Shown: piece after piece, positions 9,614-17,808 of the stretch
Numbering within the stretch: position 1 is the first letter of the stretch
How the letters are laid out: the number at the start of each line of letters is the position of its first letter
DNA from: Nostoc edaphicum CCNP1411
GTDB lineage: Bacteria; Cyanobacteriota; Cyanobacteriia; Cyanobacteriales; Nostocaceae
Reading direction: 5' to 3'
NCBI RefSeq assembly: GCF_014023275.1
Contig: NZ_CP054698.1
Span: 6,657,001-6,721,000, forward strand
Length of the DNA stretch: 64,000 bases
Notes under the pieces: generated by a model
Told to the model about the DNA's origin: nothing
Database searches by the model: none
The model's input: the letters and a program-made list of their open reading frames with translations, nothing else
Position numbers and translations under genes: made by a program

Positions 9614-10537
9614 ATGCATATTCCTGATGGATTTGTTTCTGTTCCAGTGGCAGGGGCTACTAGTTTAGCGAGTGTGGCAGCACTGTTTATTGCCTTTGGG
9701 CGATCGCAAGAAGCTTTTGGTATTCGTCGTGCGCCCATATTGGGACTAACCACCGCCTTCATTTTTGCCGCCCAGATGATCAATTTTCCGGTAGCAGGAG
9801 GTACTAGTGGTCACCTGTTGGGGGGAACCTTAGCTGCGATCGTTTTGGGCAGTCCTTGGGCAGGAACGTTGTGTATCGCCACAGTTTTAATTATTCAAGC
9901 TGTGTTATTTGCTGATGGTGGTATTACTGCCTTGGGAGCAAATATTTTGAATATGGGAGTGATTGGTGTTTGGGTAGGCTGGGTTTTAACCGAAACCTTG
10001 CAACGGCTGTTTGGGGGATCTAAAGGGCGCTTACCTTTAGCTGCTGGTATAGCCGCTGGTGTCAGTGTGGTGGTAGCAGCTGTAGCAGCAGCCATTGAGT
10101 TAGCTCTCTCAGGAACGGCATCTGTAGCTATAGTTTTACCAGCGATGACTGGTGTGCATATTTTGATCGGTATTGGCGAAGGAGTGATAACCGGGGGTGT
10201 GCTGACTTATCTGGCCACCGCTCGACCAGATTTATTACCGGGGGAACAGCAAGAGTTTCGCGGATGGTCAGTGCCTATTGTCACCATTTTCTTAATTGCG
10301 GGAGTACTCTCACTCTTTGCCTCAGCGTGGCCCGATGGTTTGGAGAAAGTTGCCGAAAATACGGGCTTTATCGACTTAGCCGAGAAAGTACGGATAATTG
10401 TGCCGACCCCCTTGGCTGACTATGGGATTGAGGGTTTAGGGCCAATTGGCACTAGTATCGCTGGACTGGTGGGAGCTGCGGTTTGCTTTGCTGTTGCCTT
10501 TGCAATTGCCAAGGTAGTGAAACCGAAGAATGCTTAA
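9614..10537 (+). CDS. cbiM: Cobalt/nickel ECF transporter substrate-binding subunit CbiM with C-terminal PDGLE/CbiN-like part
   Basis: 307 residues, about eight membrane segments. The N-terminus MHIPDGF is the diagnostic metal-coordinating motif of CbiM/NikM, in which the free amino group and His2 bind Co2+ or Ni2+. Residues 1-205 are the CbiM core (AAQMINFPVAGGTSGHLLGG is strongly conserved). Residues 220-305 add a CbiN/NikN-like domain with the motif SAWPDGLEKVAENTGF, so the usually separate N component is fused. Start at ATG 9614, preceded by CAGGG. It overlaps cbiQ by 8 bases and is followed by cbiO, giving a complete energy-coupling-factor importer. Sequence alone does not separate cobalt from nickel; both are used by cyanobacteria (B12, hydrogenase, urease). 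Confidence 0.93.
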   Translation: MHIPDGFVSVPVAGATSLASVAALFIAFGRSQEAFGIRRAPILGLTTAFIFAAQMINFPVAGGTSGHLLGGTLAAIVLGSPWAGTLCIATVLIIQAVLFADGGITALGANILNMGVIGVWVGWVLTETLQRLFGGSKGRLPLAAGIAAGVSVVVAAVAAAIELALSGTASVAIVLPAMTGVHILIGIGEGVITGGVLTYLATARPDLLPGEQQEFRGWSVPIVTIFLIAGVLSLFASAWPDGLEKVAENTGFIDLAEKVRIIVPTPLADYGIEGLGPIGTSIAGLVGAAVCFAVAFAIAKVVKPKNA

Positions 10538-11183
10538 ACTTTCCTTACCGCTACGCTTGCAACTGTCTCTAGTGATTGTCGTGGGGGCAGCTTTATTAAA
10601 GTATTCTGCCTGGTATGGACTAAGTGTATATGGCGCGATCGCAATTTTATGGGCTTGCTTCTTGCGCGTACCAATTCGCCAGTTGGGAGGATTACTCGGC
10701 ACAGAATTGATTTTTTTGTCATTGCTAGCATTGCCCCAGGGATGGGAACGAGCCACTTTTTTGCTGGTTCGTTCGCTGGTTTGTCTGGTTACCATGAATA
10801 GTTTTTTGCTAACCTTACCGCCCCACAGTTTTGGCATTGCCCTCAAAACCTTGCCAGTACCAGCACCTTTAAAGGAAAACTTGTTGTTAGCTGGGCAGTA
10901 CATGGAAATTTTGCTCTCAGAAGTAACCCGAATGCGGCGCAGCGCCCAATTACGCGGTTTGACTGGAACAACAGGATGGCTACGCTATGCCAGTGCTGCC
11001 ATGATTGGAGCCTTGTATCTCCGTAGTCTAGATAGAGCAGAGCGAGTCTACGCGGCAATGGTAGCTCGTGGTTACAACGGACAATTGCCCATAGATTCTA
11101 CCCTCAGACCCAAAGAACGTTTTGCCCTATTAGTAGCTTGGGCGATCGCTGCTGTTGTTACCCTAACTTCTTACAAAATTTAA
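10530..11183 (+). CDS. cbiQ: ECF transporter transmembrane subunit CbiQ
   Basis: 217 residues with four to five hydrophobic segments. It has the two coupling-helix motifs characteristic of T components: RMRRSAQLRGL and ERVYAAMVARGYNG, which contact the ATPase. It starts inside the last codons of cbiM (ATG at 10530), an arrangement expected for a tight operon. The protein transmits ATP-driven movement of CbiO to the CbiM substrate subunit. Members of this family are often 230-260 residues, so this one is slightly short but contains all expected parts. Confidence 0.92.
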   Translation: MLKLSLPLRLQLSLVIVVGAALLKYSAWYGLSVYGAIAILWACFLRVPIRQLGGLLGTELIFLSLLALPQGWERATFLLVRSLVCLVTMNSFLLTLPPHSFGIALKTLPVPAPLKENLLLAGQYMEILLSEVTRMRRSAQLRGLTGTTGWLRYASAAMIGALYLRSLDRAERVYAAMVARGYNGQLPIDSTLRPKERFALLVAWAIAAVVTLTSYKI

Positions 11184-11234
11184 CCCACTCCCCACTCCCA
11201 ACCTCTTTACGCAGTAATATTGAGTTTGTAAATT

Positions 11235-11999
11235 TTGAAATCATTAACTTCTAATCCCCAAACATCAACCAGTAACCCCCACACAGCTGTAGTCGAGGTT
11301 GAGAACCTGGTGTATGCATATTCTCGCCAGGAGCCGGTATTACAAGAAATATCTTTTACCTTGAATAAAGGCGATCGCGTCGCGTTGATGGGAGCAACAG
11401 GTTCTGGAAAAAGTACCTTGCTAGAGAACCTGATCGGCTTAAAACAACCGCAATCTGGGAAAATTACAATTAATGGCATCCCTGTAGAACCGCAAACTTT
11501 ACCCCAAGTGCGTCGTCAAATCGGATTTAGCTTCCAAGATGCCAACGACCAATTATTTATGCCTACCATCTTAGAAGATGTTACCTTTGGGCCACGTAAC
11601 TATGGTGTGTCACCAGCAGAAGCAAGCGATCGCGCCCAACAATTATTAGCTGATTTTAGTCTAGAAGCCTACGCCAATCGTTCCGCCCACGAACTCTCTG
11701 GTGGACAAAGACGCCTAGCCGCCCTAGCCTCGATTTTAGCCCTAGAACCGACAATTCTAATTTTGGATGAGCCAACCAGCGGTCTTGATCCAGCGTGGCG
11801 GCGTCATTTGGCGCAAGTGTTGTTAAAGTTACCCGTGCAGGTGATATTAATTGCCTCTCATGACCTACATTGGTTAGGCAGAGTTACTCAACGCGCTTTA
11901 GTGCTGGCTGGTGGCCGCATTCAAATAGACAGTGATATTCAGCCACTTTTGCAAGATGGTACTACTTTAGACCAGTTGGGTTTGCCGATAGATTGGTGA
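11235..11999 (+). CDS. cbiO: ECF transporter ATP-binding subunit CbiO
   Basis: 254 residues, a complete ABC ATPase: Walker A GATGSGKST, Q-loop region IGFSFQDANDQLFMPT, signature LSGGQRRLA, Walker B ILILDEPTSGLD and the switch histidine in IASHDL. The phrase FQDANDQLF is typical of the CbiO/EcfA group. It follows cbiQ after 51 bases. The start is a TTG at 11235 with no convincing ribosome binding site; no in-frame ATG exists before the conserved domain, so the start is uncertain by a few codons up to about residue 19. It energises the cobalt/nickel importer. A tandem heptamer repeat begins four bases after its stop. Confidence 0.93.
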   Translation: MKSLTSNPQTSTSNPHTAVVEVENLVYAYSRQEPVLQEISFTLNKGDRVALMGATGSGKSTLLENLIGLKQPQSGKITINGIPVEPQTLPQVRRQIGFSFQDANDQLFMPTILEDVTFGPRNYGVSPAEASDRAQQLLADFSLEAYANRSAHELSGGQRRLAALASILALEPTILILDEPTSGLDPAWRRHLAQVLLKLPVQVILIASHDLHWLGRVTQRALVLAGGRIQIDSDIQPLLQDGTTLDQLGLPIDW

Positions 12000-12002
12000 T
12001 TT

Positions 12003-12141
12003 GGGCATGGGGCATGGGGCATGGGGCATGGGGCATGGGGCATGGGGCATGGGGCTGGGGCATGGGGACAAGGAGAGGCAGGGGAAGCAGGGGAAGAAAA
12101 ATTATTAATTAATGCCCAATGCCCAATGCCCAATGCCCAAA
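12003..12141. repeat. Short tandem repeats (GGGCATG heptamer) with an inverted CCCAATG tract
   Basis: About nine consecutive copies of the 7-base unit GGGCATG or a close variant run from 12003 to 12073, followed by purine-rich AGGGGAAGC repeats, then inverted units CCCAATG at 12113-12139. The two tracts can pair into a long hairpin. This is the kind of short tandemly repeated repetitive sequence described for heterocystous cyanobacteria. It lies directly after cbiO and may help end transcription. Confidence 0.85.
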
Positions 12142-12202
12142 TACTTTATTTATTAGTAATATTGGATACTATATTCTCGGTCTTATTGCTGTTGGAGTGT
12201 TA

Positions 12203-12682
12203 ATGTCTGTTTTACATAAATATAGTGTTCTTGCTCCTGTTAGTCTGAGCATCGCTTTGTTAATTACTAGTTGCAGTGAAGATAAAGTCTCTCAATGCCA
12301 GCGACTAATTCGAGTTGTAAATGCCGGCACTTCTCTGATTGATCAAAATAAAGGAACGCAAGTCATAACTAGCATACAGCTATCTAAAGATTTAGAATTT
12401 GTGACTAAATCCATTGGGGAACTGAATTTAACAGATCCCAAGCTGAAAGAATTTCAAAGTGGTTTTGTCAAGATTTTTCAAAATCTCAGTCAAGCGATCG
12501 CTAAAGCTGGTAAGGCCCTGGGTGCGACCAAGACAGCACAAGCCTCGGCATCTGGCAGAGAAAAAATTCAAAAGGCTAGAGCCGAAATTGATTCAACACT
12601 GACAACAGCAGCTACAACTGTTGGTAAGCAGTCAGATACTTTAGTTAATCAGATGAATAAGTATTGTAACGAGCCAGAATAA
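12203..12682 (+). CDS. Predicted lipoprotein, unknown function
   Basis: 159 residues from ATG 12203. Upstream in-frame codons only translate the heptamer repeat, so an earlier start is unlikely. The N-terminus (MSVLHKYSVLAPVSLSIALLITSC) is a lipoprotein signal with lipobox ITSC, Cys about residue 24. The mature part is mostly alpha-helical and polar, rich in Lys, Ala and Thr, with one further Cys close to the end (NKYCNEPE), and reads like a small coiled, surface-exposed protein. I do not recognise a named family. No operon partner is evident: cbiO is upstream beyond the repeat and the porin gene follows after 218 bases. Confidence 0.7.
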   Translation: MSVLHKYSVLAPVSLSIALLITSCSEDKVSQCQRLIRVVNAGTSLIDQNKGTQVITSIQLSKDLEFVTKSIGELNLTDPKLKEFQSGFVKIFQNLSQAIAKAGKALGATKTAQASASGREKIQKARAEIDSTLTTAATTVGKQSDTLVNQMNKYCNEPE

Positions 12683-12689
12683 TCTATCT

Positions 12690-12802
12690 GTACTAGGGCA
12701 TTGGGAATTGGGCATAGGGATTAGGGGAGAGGTTACAGGTGACAGGTGATAAGGAATAATCTATACCCTTTAACCTGATCTCTATTCCCTTCTTTACTCC
12801 GA
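12690..12802. repeat. Dispersed intergenic repeat related to the one at 5136-5220
   Basis: Contains GGGCATTGGGAATTGGGC-type units, GGGGAGAGGTTACAGG and the tail TATTCCCTTCTTTACTCC that also ends the copy near 5190-5213. Some complementarity between the AGGTTACAGGTGACAGG part and the later AACCTG part allows a hairpin. Confidence 0.5.
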
Positions 12803-12900
12803 GCGATAGTAACTTTTATCACTGGTTTTTCAAAAATCTTCCTGATATACACCAACTTTATCTGTCAAAAGAAATAGTGGTGCAAGTCAAATGAAATACC

Positions 12901-14772
12901 ATGAGTGATATTAGTCTACTGATGGCGAGTGTGCTAGTAACAGCGCCAATCTCTGCCCTCAATTTACCAGAGCAGCCTGTAATTACTTCAGACAATCTAG
13001 TGCAGGAGTCAACACAGGATCATTTATCTCAAGTTGTATCACCTGCTGAAATTACACCGCCTGAATTTGTGCAGCCAGATATAACCACTTCATCAGCTAC
13101 AAACAAAAAGTACGAAAATATACTTAAAAAAAGCAGAGAAAAAATTCAATTTATAAGTTCTCCTAGCTTACCTGAATTAAAAGATACTCAAGGTGTAATC
13201 GAAGTTGCACAGAACCAGGAAAACACAGAAGAATTCTCTCTATCTCTCCATCCCCCAGACTCAGACAACCCAATGTCTCAAGTCACCTCAGTGTCGCAAC
13301 TTGAAGATGTGCAACCCTCTGATTGGGCTTTTGATGCTTTGCAGTCTTTGGTAGAACGCTATGGCTGCATTGCGGGATATGCTGATAGTACTTATCTGGG
13401 AAATCGTACCATTAGCCGTTATGAATTTGCGGCGGGTTTAAATGCTTGTTTAGAGAAGATTAACGAAACAATCGCTAACAATAAAATTAATACTGTTAAT
13501 AATGAAGATTTAATCTTGCTGCAAAGGTTGCAAGGCGAATTCAAAGCAGAGTTGCAACAATTACAGCAGCGTGTCGAGGCTGTGGAAAACCAAACTAGTG
13601 AATTACCAAGGAATCAGTTTTCCACAACTACTAGATTATTTGGTCAAGCTATTTTTAGCGTTCAGGGAACCAATAGCCCTGATGTGGATTTGTTTCCGAG
13701 AGATGGAGTCCCTGAACGCCAGGGAAAAACCAATCTGACTTTCACAAGTAGCGCTCAACTAACCTTAGCAACATCGTTCACAGGGCGAGATTTGCTGTTA
13801 ACAGGGCTATCTGCGGGGAATTTAGGTTCTACTGCATCTTTGCTATCCACCAATATGGGACGCTTAGGTTTCGAGTCAAATACAGACAACAATCTAGTTG
13901 TTAGTGACTTATCTTATCGATTTCTTGCTTCGGATAACTTGGGAATCGTCGTAGGTACGGCGGGAGTTAACCCCATCAACACCTTTCGCGGTATTAGCCC
14001 TTTAGAAGGTTCTAGCGACGGTGCAATTTCTCTATTTGGTCAGCGGAACCCGATTTTAAATATTGGTAACGGCACTGGCGGTATAGGCTTTGACTGGCAG
14101 ATTAGCGATCGCATCAGTTTCCAAGGCGTTTATAGTTCAGAAATCCCCAGTTTTCCTGGCAACATCAAGCAGGGTGGACTATTTGGCGGTAGATTTACTG
14201 CTGGCGCTCAGTTAAGTTTAGCACCCACCAATAACATTGATGTCGGCGTACATTATCTTTATTCCCACTCCCCAGATGGCTTACTGGGAAGTGGTATCGG
14301 CGATTCTCAACTAATTTCGCCTTTTGCAGATCCTACAGCTTTTGATACCCACGCAATTGGTGCTACCGTTGCTTGGCGAATTAACCCTAACTTGCAGTTG
14401 GGCGGTTGGGGTGGCTTTACTTCCTCCAAACCAGTTAACCTTTCTGGAAGTGTGGAATCTACCAACTGGATGGTGTTTGCGGCTTTTCCCAACTTGCTGC
14501 GTTCTGGGAATTTAGGGGGCGTTCTCGTCGGACAACCGCCCAAAATTACTTCTAGTACTTTACCCGAAGGCTTAAATTTTCCCAACTTTTCTGATGGGGG
14601 GACAGCAGGCGGACGTACTGACACATCAATTCACGTAGAAGTTTTTTACCGCGCCCAACTGAGCGACAATATCGCCCTGACTCCCGGCTTATTCGTCATT
14701 TTCAATCCCGATCACAATTCTGCTAACGATGCATTAGTCGTTGGGACATTAAGAGCTACTTTCCGGTTTTAA
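12901..14772 (+). CDS. SLH-domain outer membrane porin (OprB/iron-uptake porin type)
   Basis: 623 residues. A short hydrophobic N-terminus is followed by a long polar linker, an S-layer homology domain at about 128-185 (VSQLEDVQPSDWAFDALQSL ... ISRYEFAAGLNACLEKI), a coiled coil at about 200-235 (LQRLQGEFKAELQQLQQRVE) and a beta-barrel of OprB type from about 240 to the C-terminal Phe (TLRATFRF). This is the layout of cyanobacterial SomA-like major porins: the SLH domain binds peptidoglycan-linked polymer and the barrel forms a channel. Start at ATG 12901; the signal peptide is weaker than usual. The linker before the SLH domain is longer than in typical members. Expected in the outer membrane; possible role in passage of small solutes or inorganic ions. 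Confidence 0.88.
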   Translation: MSDISLLMASVLVTAPISALNLPEQPVITSDNLVQESTQDHLSQVVSPAEITPPEFVQPDITTSSATNKKYENILKKSREKIQFISSPSLPELKDTQGVIEVAQNQENTEEFSLSLHPPDSDNPMSQVTSVSQLEDVQPSDWAFDALQSLVERYGCIAGYADSTYLGNRTISRYEFAAGLNACLEKINETIANNKINTVNNEDLILLQRLQGEFKAELQQLQQRVEAVENQTSELPRNQFSTTTRLFGQAIFSVQGTNSPDVDLFPRDGVPERQGKTNLTFTSSAQLTLATSFTGRDLLLTGLSAGNLGSTASLLSTNMGRLGFESNTDNNLVVSDLSYRFLASDNLGIVVGTAGVNPINTFRGISPLEGSSDGAISLFGQRNPILNIGNGTGGIGFDWQISDRISFQGVYSSEIPSFPGNIKQGGLFGGRFTAGAQLSLAPTNNIDVGVHYLYSHSPDGLLGSGIGDSQLISPFADPTAFDTHAIGATVAWRINPNLQLGGWGGFTSSKPVNLSGSVESTNWMVFAAFPNLLRSGNLGGVLVGQPPKITSSTLPEGLNFPNFSDGGTAGGRTDTSIHVEVFYRAQLSDNIALTPGLFVIFNPDHNSANDALVVGTLRATFRF

Positions 14773-14923
14773 TTTTGTACTGGTGTAAATGTAATTAAAT
14801 ACGCTGTTTAGATACTGGCTAATTCAGTATTAGATGCTTTCATTATCCAGTGATAGCAAGGAAAAATCGTACCTAAACCTATGCGTGTTTTTTTTCATAG
14901 GTGATTAAAGGAGCAAATTTTTT

Positions 14924-16114
14924 ATGAAATTAGATTCATTCACTAAATTGGGTTATGCAGTTGTTAGCAGCAGCAGTTTAGCCGCAGCCTTCATCGGTTT
15001 AGGTGGAACAAGTGCTTTTGCTCAAATTACAATCCAAAGCACTGGGACATTATCAGGCACTATCCAGCTTCCCAGCATTAATCCCAATTTCAATCAAAGC
15101 ACTACTCGTATTGATACAGACAACACGGGAACTTACTCGCGGAACTTAGGAACTAATAATAATCCTAATTACGTTCCTGTATACAAGTCAGATTATGTAC
15201 AAGTAAGAACACGTAATGATGGAAGTCTGCATTATTATGTTGACTTTAAAGGCATTCCGATTGTCTCATTCAATGGCGTTCTGACTTCGCCGATTCTCTC
15301 TGACGGTGAATTGACACCCTATAAATACCAGGGAAGATTGGCAGGAACTACATTTCAAGGAGTAGTTCAGGATGAATTTAATCTCACAAAAGCCTTATAC
15401 ACTGGAATTGTCACCGATCCCAAGACTGGAAACCAGTATCAGGGCACTTTTGAAGTGAGTGGATATGGAGTGCGATATAGCGATCGCAATGGTAGTGCAA
15501 CCCCCACAGTCTTTGATTTCAAGTCTGATCTCCCAGGTTCCCCAAAGGTGACATCTTTGGAAATGACTAACGCACCCCTAGCAAGAATACAAATCAAAGT
15601 ACCTGCAACTGCAACTCTCATAACTCCCACGCCCGTAGTTGACGGTGGTAGCACACCCACTCCCCCGCCCGTAGTTAGCGGTGGCAATACACCCACTCCC
15701 CCGCCAGTAATTAGCGGTGGTAGTACACCCATTCCCCCACTAGTAATTGATGGTGGTAGCACACCCACTCCTACACCTGTAGTTAGTGGTAGTAGTGCGA
15801 TCGCTCCTGCGTCTGTAGTTAATGGTGGTAACACATTCACTGTTACGCCAATAGTTGATGGTGGTAACACATTCACTGTTACACCAATAGTTGATGGTGG
15901 CGCTTCCTCGACACCTACAACCTACACATCTGGATCTAATTCTCCATCACTCTCTACTACACCTAATATGGAATTCAGTAGTGGTAATTCCCTGGAAGTC
16001 AACCCTGCAACCCTAGCTCAAGCTGCTTGTTCACAGGATTCTGCCAAGAGTTGTGCAATATCCGCTTCACCCAAACAAGCGATCGGCCCCCGTAGTCGAG
16101 TACTACTGCGTTAG
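14924..16114 (+). CDS. Secreted protein with Pro/Thr-rich tandem repeats
   Basis: 396 residues. A signal peptide with a probable cut after SAFA (about residue 33) precedes a beta-rich globular part (about 34-230), which I cannot assign. Residues about 235-325 are imperfect 13-residue repeats of the form VV(S/D)GGSTPTPPP, encoded by 39-base units at about 15637-15899. The tail has two Cys in AACSQDSAKSCAI and ends in a basic stretch (RSRVLLR). The composition suggests an exported protein with an extended linker. ATG 14924 is preceded by AAAGGAGC, a good ribosome binding site. A strong terminator follows at 16158. Confidence 0.75.
   Translation: MKLDSFTKLGYAVVSSSSLAAAFIGLGGTSAFAQITIQSTGTLSGTIQLPSINPNFNQSTTRIDTDNTGTYSRNLGTNNNPNYVPVYKSDYVQVRTRNDGSLHYYVDFKGIPIVSFNGVLTSPILSDGELTPYKYQGRLAGTTFQGVVQDEFNLTKALYTGIVTDPKTGNQYQGTFEVSGYGVRYSDRNGSATPTVFDFKSDLPGSPKVTSLEMTNAPLARIQIKVPATATLITPTPVVDGGSTPTPPPVVSGGNTPTPPPVISGGSTPIPPLVIDGGSTPTPTPVVSGSSAIAPASVVNGGNTFTVTPIVDGGNTFTVTPIVDGGASSTPTTYTSGSNSPSLSTTPNMEFSSGNSLEVNPATLAQAACSQDSAKSCAISASPKQAIGPRSRVLLR
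15637..15899 (+). repeat. Coding tandem repeat (about 39-base units)
   Basis: Roughly seven units encoding VVxGGxTPTPPP-like segments within the secreted protein gene. The last two units (NTFTVTPIVDGG twice) are almost identical, so the array may vary in copy number between strains. Confidence 0.75.
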
Positions 16115-16157
16115 TTAAACGCGATGTGCAAGTTAATATTCTGACCTCACTTCCATT

Positions 16158-16190
16158 CCTCTCTCCTAAAAGGAGAGAGGCTTTGATTTT
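16158..16190 (+). terminator. Intrinsic terminator of the secreted repeat protein gene
   Basis: CCTCTCTCCT (16158-16167) pairs perfectly with AGGAGAGAGG (16171-16180) around an AAA loop, followed by CTTTGATTTTT. It lies 44 bases after the stop. Confidence 0.8.
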
Positions 16191-16287
16191 TGCTCCCCAA
16201 CGCTAGTAGGGAAGGGGTTGGGGGTTAGGTTTGAGATAAAGTCGCACATGGCGTTAGTTAAGGACTTTCACATAAAAATATCCAACC

Positions 16288-16526
16288 GGGTGGGCGTCTC
16301 GCCACTGGTGTCAACTTAAGCCAAAAATAGCGTACTGATTAGGTGTTGTTCACCCGCCAGGGATTTACAATCCCTGACTAATTGCTCAAGTCTACTGAAG
16401 TAGACTGAAAATTTTTGCGCTCTAAAGTCCTCTTCAGAGGACTTTAGCTATGAGACAGGGATTTACAATCCCTGGCGGACGTGCGGTTTCGCGTTAAGTT
16501 GACACCAATGGCGTCTCGCCCGCCCC
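16288..16526. repeat. Nested palindromic element (MITE-like), about 240 bases
   Basis: TGGTGTCAACTTAA (16306-16319) pairs perfectly with TTAAGTTGACACCA (16494-16507). Inside, 16354-16376 is matched by an inverted copy at 16456-16478 (CCGCCAGGGATT and AATCCCTGGCGG). Between these are two perfect hairpins, AGTCTACT/AGTAGACT (16389-16406) and AAAGTCCTCT/AGAGGACTTT (16424-16445). It holds no supportable gene. The remainder of the 16115-16926 gap is AT-rich and shows no other clear feature. Confidence 0.75.
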
Positions 16527-16926
16527 TAATAACAAAAACTTTGGGTACTTCTGGAACTCTAGCAAGGCAAAATGAAATCAATATAATAGCCAGGACAGGG
16601 GCAATATTGCAATTTAAAAAGTCCACCAGAAGTTATTCGCGGCGTTTTTGCTGCTCAGACTTCCTTTCGGTGGTAGATTTTACCCTGATGATTTTCTGGC
16701 TATACTAGTGACTTAAGCCGATTGATTGACAAATTTTATCTCTCAGCATGAAATATACAAAAACTCTAAACTTTGGACATATATTTCAGTGTGTATTTAC
16801 TTTTAACTGACACAACAATATTGTCTGATATTGGAGAAAAGTAATTTTTTTGGGGAACTAAAAAAGTTTATCAATCAATCATTAGAGTGAATATAAATCA
16901 ATCAAATATCTTCCGAGTAAGCACCT

Positions 16927-17583
16927 ATGAAAGAAGAATTGATAGCCAGAGTTGTGCAGGTATTGCAAATTAATATGAGATGGATGACTTGGAATTTATT
17001 TCTGGCTTTTATACCTTTGGCTTTGAGTGTGTGGCTATTTCGTATAAAGCGCGGTGGCACTTGGCTTTGGTGGCTAGGATTCTTAGTTTTCTACGCTTTC
17101 TTACCAAATGCACCATATTTGTTGACCGATGTAATTCATTTGATAGATGATATCCGCACGATTCAATCGGTTTGGATGATTACTTTAGTCCTCATTCCTG
17201 TATATTTGCTAGTAATTCTCGGTGGATTTGAAGCTTATGTAATATCGTTAATTAATTGGGGTCACTACTTACATCGCATCGGTAAAAGCCACTGGATTTG
17301 GCGCGTTGAGTTGATTACTCATTTTCTGTGTGCGGTTGGTGTCTATTGGGGACGATTTTTGCGTTTCAACAGTTGGGATTTTATTACTCAACCGGATGCT
17401 TTACTTACCAAAGGGGTAGAAGAAATTCTTGGGAAACAGCCCTTGGTGATTATTGCTATCACCTTTGTGGTACTTGCAGGTTTGTACTGGATTATGAAAC
17501 GAGTAACTTTAGGTCTTAGTCAACGAGATAGTAGAATAGGGATAAACTCAGAACGCGCAAACTCTAACACGCCAAACATTTGA
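16927..17583 (+). CDS. DUF1361 family membrane protein
   Basis: 218 residues with five to six hydrophobic helices. Family hallmarks are FLPNAPYLLTDVIHL and WGRFLRFNSWDFITQPDAL, which are strongly conserved in DUF1361 proteins of cyanobacteria and firmicutes. No biochemical role is established for the family. The C-terminal 25 residues are polar (SQRDSRIGINSERANSN) and probably cytoplasmic. It starts at ATG 16927 with a poor ribosome binding site and stands alone, with a palindromic element upstream and a structured leader of the next gene downstream. Confidence 0.82.
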   Translation: MKEELIARVVQVLQINMRWMTWNLFLAFIPLALSVWLFRIKRGGTWLWWLGFLVFYAFLPNAPYLLTDVIHLIDDIRTIQSVWMITLVLIPVYLLVILGGFEAYVISLINWGHYLHRIGKSHWIWRVELITHFLCAVGVYWGRFLRFNSWDFITQPDALLTKGVEEILGKQPLVIIAITFVVLAGLYWIMKRVTLGLSQRDSRIGINSERANSNTPNI

Positions 17584-17674
17584 TAAATGTGGCTATTTTG
17601 GCTTTTAAATTTTGGGTTTTAATTAGTAATTCTCAAACATGAATATTGCCTGTCAAAAGAAAGATGCAACTAAA

Positions 17675-17776
17675 GCCTCTTTGAGGTGAAATAAACTCAG
17701 AGGCAAAGGTTGAACTTCAACCGTCGCCATCTGAGAATAACGTCCCATCAGATCATTTAATACCGATGGTCTGATG
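17675..17776 (+). promoter_or_regulatory. Structured 5' leader of the baeRF-type gene
   Basis: Three stems occur in 102 bases: GCCTCT/AGAGGC (17675-17680 with 17699-17704), GGTTGAA/TTCAACC (17708-17714 with 17716-17722, one-base spacer so probably a palindrome or protein site) and CATCAGA/TCTGATG (17746-17752 with 17770-17776). The ribosome binding site AGGAGG follows at about 17793. This suggests post-transcriptional control. Confidence 0.4.
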
Positions 17777-17808
17777 CATCTGGTCACGTTGATAGGAGGG
17801 ATATTAAT

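Noticed and set aside
9379..9783. A 134-codon minus-strand open frame across the start of cbiM
   Set aside because: It overlaps the conserved beginning of cbiM and otherwise covers AT-rich leader sequence; no motif or ribosome binding site.
10436..11058. Minus-strand open frames inside cbiM and cbiQ
   Set aside because: They are shadows of the well-supported transporter genes, with low-complexity basic composition.
12003..12141. CRISPR array
   Set aside because: The units are contiguous heptamers without spacers, and no cas genes are present.
15439..15876. A 145-codon minus-strand frame with Pro/Val repeats
   Set aside because: It is the mirror of the tandem repeat in the secreted protein gene.
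16481..16708. A 75-codon plus-strand frame before the DUF1361 gene
   Set aside because: It begins within the palindromic element and has no coding features.
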